Assembly: GCF_036199905.1 (NCBI RefSeq)
Contig: NZ_CP108109.1
Location: forward strand, 806,001 to 870,000
Direction: 5' to 3'
DNA length: 64,000 nt
Origin: Streptomyces sp. NBC_00223
GTDB taxonomy: Bacteria > Actinomycetota > Actinomycetes > Streptomycetales > Streptomycetaceae
This document shows, in pieces, positions 62,646 to 64,000 of this stretch. Positions within the stretch are counted from its first letter, which is position 1. Each line of letters starts with the position of its first letter. The position numbers were made by a program, and so were the translations under genes. Under the pieces are notes generated by a model that worked only from the letters and a program-made list of their open reading frames with translations, was not told the origin of the DNA and made no database searches.

Positions 62646-63646
62646 CACCGTGACTCCTCGGCGAAGAACTCCTCGAACGCGTGGGCCGTGCCGTCCGCGC
62701 GGCCCGCCGCCAGCACCTCCACACCGACCGCGATGTCGAGCACCCCCAGTCCGAAGGGGGAGAAGATCAGCGGCTTGTCGCGGGTGACCGTGAACTCGCC
62801 CAGCACCAGGCCGGCGATCGTGCCGTCGATGAACTCACGGGTGCCGAACTTCTCCACCGCCAGATGCGGGGAGGTGCCCGCGTGCAGACAGTGCTCGATG
62901 TCGTCGAGGACGTTGTGCGCGTCCGCCACCAGCTCCGGTCCGATGTCCCGCAGCGAGATGTTCAGCACCGTCTGGCCGGCCGCGAAGAACCCCGGCTCCG
63001 TGATGTACGGCGCCGGCGCCGTGGTGGCCAGGACGACCACGTCGGCGTCCGTGACCGATGCGCGCAGCGTGGCCCCGGTACGGGCGGAGAACCCCAGCGA
63101 ACGCGCGTACCGCGCGGACTTCTCCGCGTATTCGGGGACGGTGTCGTGCACGACCACTTCACCGACCGTCCAGTCGAGGTCGTGCAGGAACTCCAGTACG
63201 TTGCGCGAGATGACGCCGGCCCCGACCACCGTCACCCGGTCGGCCCGGCGCGACCCGTGCAGGTGTTCGGCGCCGAGTGCCGCGGAGGCCGCCGTCCGGG
63301 CCGCGCTGATCTGCGAGGCCTCCAGACAGGCGAAGGGGTACCCGGTGTCGAAGTCGTTGAGGATCAGCACCGCCGAGGCACGCGGGAGGTTGCGCGCCAG
63401 ATTGCCCGGGAAGCTGCCGATCCACTTCAGCCCCGCGACCGGTGGTGTGCCGCGCAGCAGGGCGGGCAGGGCGATGATGCGTGCCTCCGGCTTGTCCGGG
63501 AAACGCAGGAAGTAGCTGTCCGGGTTGACGGTGTCACCCCGGTGGTGTGCGCGGTAGGCGTCGTCGATCCGGGCGTGGATCCGGGTCCGTGACCGCTCGA
63601 CGACCGCGCGCACTGCCTTTCCGCCCATGACGTGGAAGGGCAGCAT
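62642..63646 (-). CDS. SbnB-like N-(1-amino-1-carboxy-2-ethyl)glutamate dehydrogenase
   Basis: This is a 334-residue member of the ornithine cyclodeaminase/mu-crystallin family. Typical parts are GLKWIGSFPGN, ILNDFDTGYPFACLEASQISAARTAA, the NAD loop VTVVGAGVISRNVLEFL, and VLNISLRDIGPEL. SbnB oxidatively splits N-(1-amino-1-carboxy-2-ethyl)glutamate into L-2,3-diaminopropionate and 2-oxoglutarate. It sits three bases from the SbnA-like gene, as in staphyloferrin B, viomycin and zwittermicin clusters. Confidence 0.94.
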   Translation of the reverse strand: MLPFHVMGGKAVRAVVERSRTRIHARIDDAYRAHHRGDTVNPDSYFLRFPDKPEARIIALPALLRGTPPVAGLKWIGSFPGNLARNLPRASAVLILNDFDTGYPFACLEASQISAARTAASAALGAEHLHGSRRADRVTVVGAGVISRNVLEFLHDLDWTVGEVVVHDTVPEYAEKSARYARSLGFSARTGATLRASVTDADVVVLATTAPAPYITEPGFFAAGQTVLNISLRDIGPELVADAHNVLDDIEHCLHAGTSPHLAVEKFGTREFIDGTIAGLVLGEFTVTRDKPLIFSPFGLGVLDIAVGVEVLAAGRADGTAHAFEEFFAEESRW

Positions 63647-63649
63647 GTG

Positions 63650-64000
63650 TCACCTCCTTGTCGTGGTCAGGCCGGGTGTGCCGGCGGCCTCGGCGGTCAG
63701 CGTCTGCGGCCCGAAGGTCTGCGCGACCCAGGCGTCCTCGTAGACCGTCCTCGCGTAGCGGTCGCCGAGATCCGGTGAGATCGCCACGATCCGCGAGCCC
63801 GCGGGCAGGGCCGGTGCCCGCTGGATCACCGCGGCCATCACCGCACCGGTCGACCCGCCGGCGAACAGGCCGCGGGTGCGGGCCATCCACCGGCAGGTGC
63901 GTACCGCGTCAGCCTCCGCGACCTGCACCATCTCGTCGACCAGTTCGGGCAGAAACAGTTCGGGCCGTCGGCTGGCGCCGATCCCGGGGATGAACCGCGG
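63650..64000 (-). CDS. SbnA-like PLP-dependent N-(1-amino-1-carboxy-2-ethyl)glutamate synthase, 3' part
   Basis: The frame is open to the right edge, so the N-terminus (with the PLP Lys) is outside the window. The visible C-terminal 116 residues include RFIPGIGASRRPELF, GLFAGGSTGAVMAAVI (phosphate-binding Gly/Ser loop) and RIVAISPDLGDRYARTVYED, all characteristic of cysteine-synthase-like SbnA. SbnA joins O-phosphoserine and glutamate. It is the first visible gene of the leftward operon, followed after three bases by the SbnB-like gene. Confidence 0.92.
   Translation of the reverse strand, partial: PRFIPGIGASRRPELFLPELVDEMVQVAEADAVRTCRWMARTRGLFAGGSTGAVMAAVIQRAPALPAGSRIVAISPDLGDRYARTVYEDAWVAQTFGPQTLTAEAAGTPGLTTTRR

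Noticed and set aside
38066..64000. A viomycin/capreomycin cluster
   Set aside because: Diaminopropionate, carbamoyltransferase and VioC-like genes are shared, but the synthetase architecture differs, no lysine 2,3-aminomutase or capreomycidine-forming PLP enzyme is seen, and the butirosin-like genes are foreign to it.

Overview
The window is high-GC actinomycete DNA, almost certainly Streptomyces. The evidence is the G/C-rich third codon positions, frequent GTG/TTG starts, tight ATGA/GTGA gene overlaps, a DmdR1/IdeR-type iron box and typical Streptomyces gene families. It holds two NRPS regions separated by a catabolic gene cluster and a short decayed segment. No tRNA, rRNA or CRISPR array was seen.

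(1) 1-12,700, siderophore-type locus. The 3' part of an NRPS (C-A-PCP-C-A-PCP-E) is followed by an overlapping MbtH gene. Its first A domain reads as serine; the second has an unassigned pocket. Facing it is an operon of two half-size ABC transporters with complementary degenerate ATP sites and a ferric-siderophore-binding lipoprotein. An iron box lies just upstream of this operon, so it is probably repressed by iron.

(2) 12,880-16,490, miscellaneous genes: a kinase-fold protein, a GNAT acetyltransferase and two uncharacterised genes.

(3) 16,650-31,260, a minus-strand catabolic cluster of 14 genes. It encodes a sugar-type ABC importer, two SnoaL-like proteins, a flavin monooxygenase, two aldehyde dehydrogenases, an NHL-repeat protein, an IlvD/Edd dehydratase, a FadR-type GntR regulator, a two-subunit CoA-transferase and an alpha/beta hydrolase. 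Two near-identical palindromes, before the importer and before the first aldehyde dehydrogenase, are candidate operators. The substrate is not evident.

(4) 31,270-38,060, a mixed and partly decayed zone. It holds a membrane-anchored hypothetical, an aldo/keto reductase, a YCII/sigma-factor chimera, a macro-domain gene without a start codon, a sigma-factor remnant, a small secreted protein, a large XRE regulator preceded by 16-bp iterons, and a MITE-like element.

(5) 38,060-64,000 (continuing past the right edge), a second and unusual NRPS cluster. Two operons converge on a terminator at about 53.1 kb. The plus-strand operon encodes PCP-TE*, a type II thioesterase with Cys in the nucleophile position, an A-MbtH fusion lacking a PCP, A-PCP-C-PCP, and C-PCP-C*-(A remnant)-PCP. 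Divergent from it are a VioC/AsnO-type hydroxylase and a free C domain with an A-domain tail. The minus-strand operon supplies precursors. SbnA/SbnB-like enzymes should make 2,3-diaminopropionate, which an OTC-like carbamoyltransferase could turn into beta-ureidoalanine. A butirosin-like set (ATP-grasp ligase, ACP, PLP decarboxylase, luciferase-like monooxygenase) should make a GABA-derived acyl-ACP, accompanied by two KAS III-fold proteins, two acyl-CoA-dehydrogenase-like proteins and an AcpS. The two A-domain pockets read as Asn-like and Gln-like; beta-ureidoalanine is a near isostere of Gln. I do not recognise the product.
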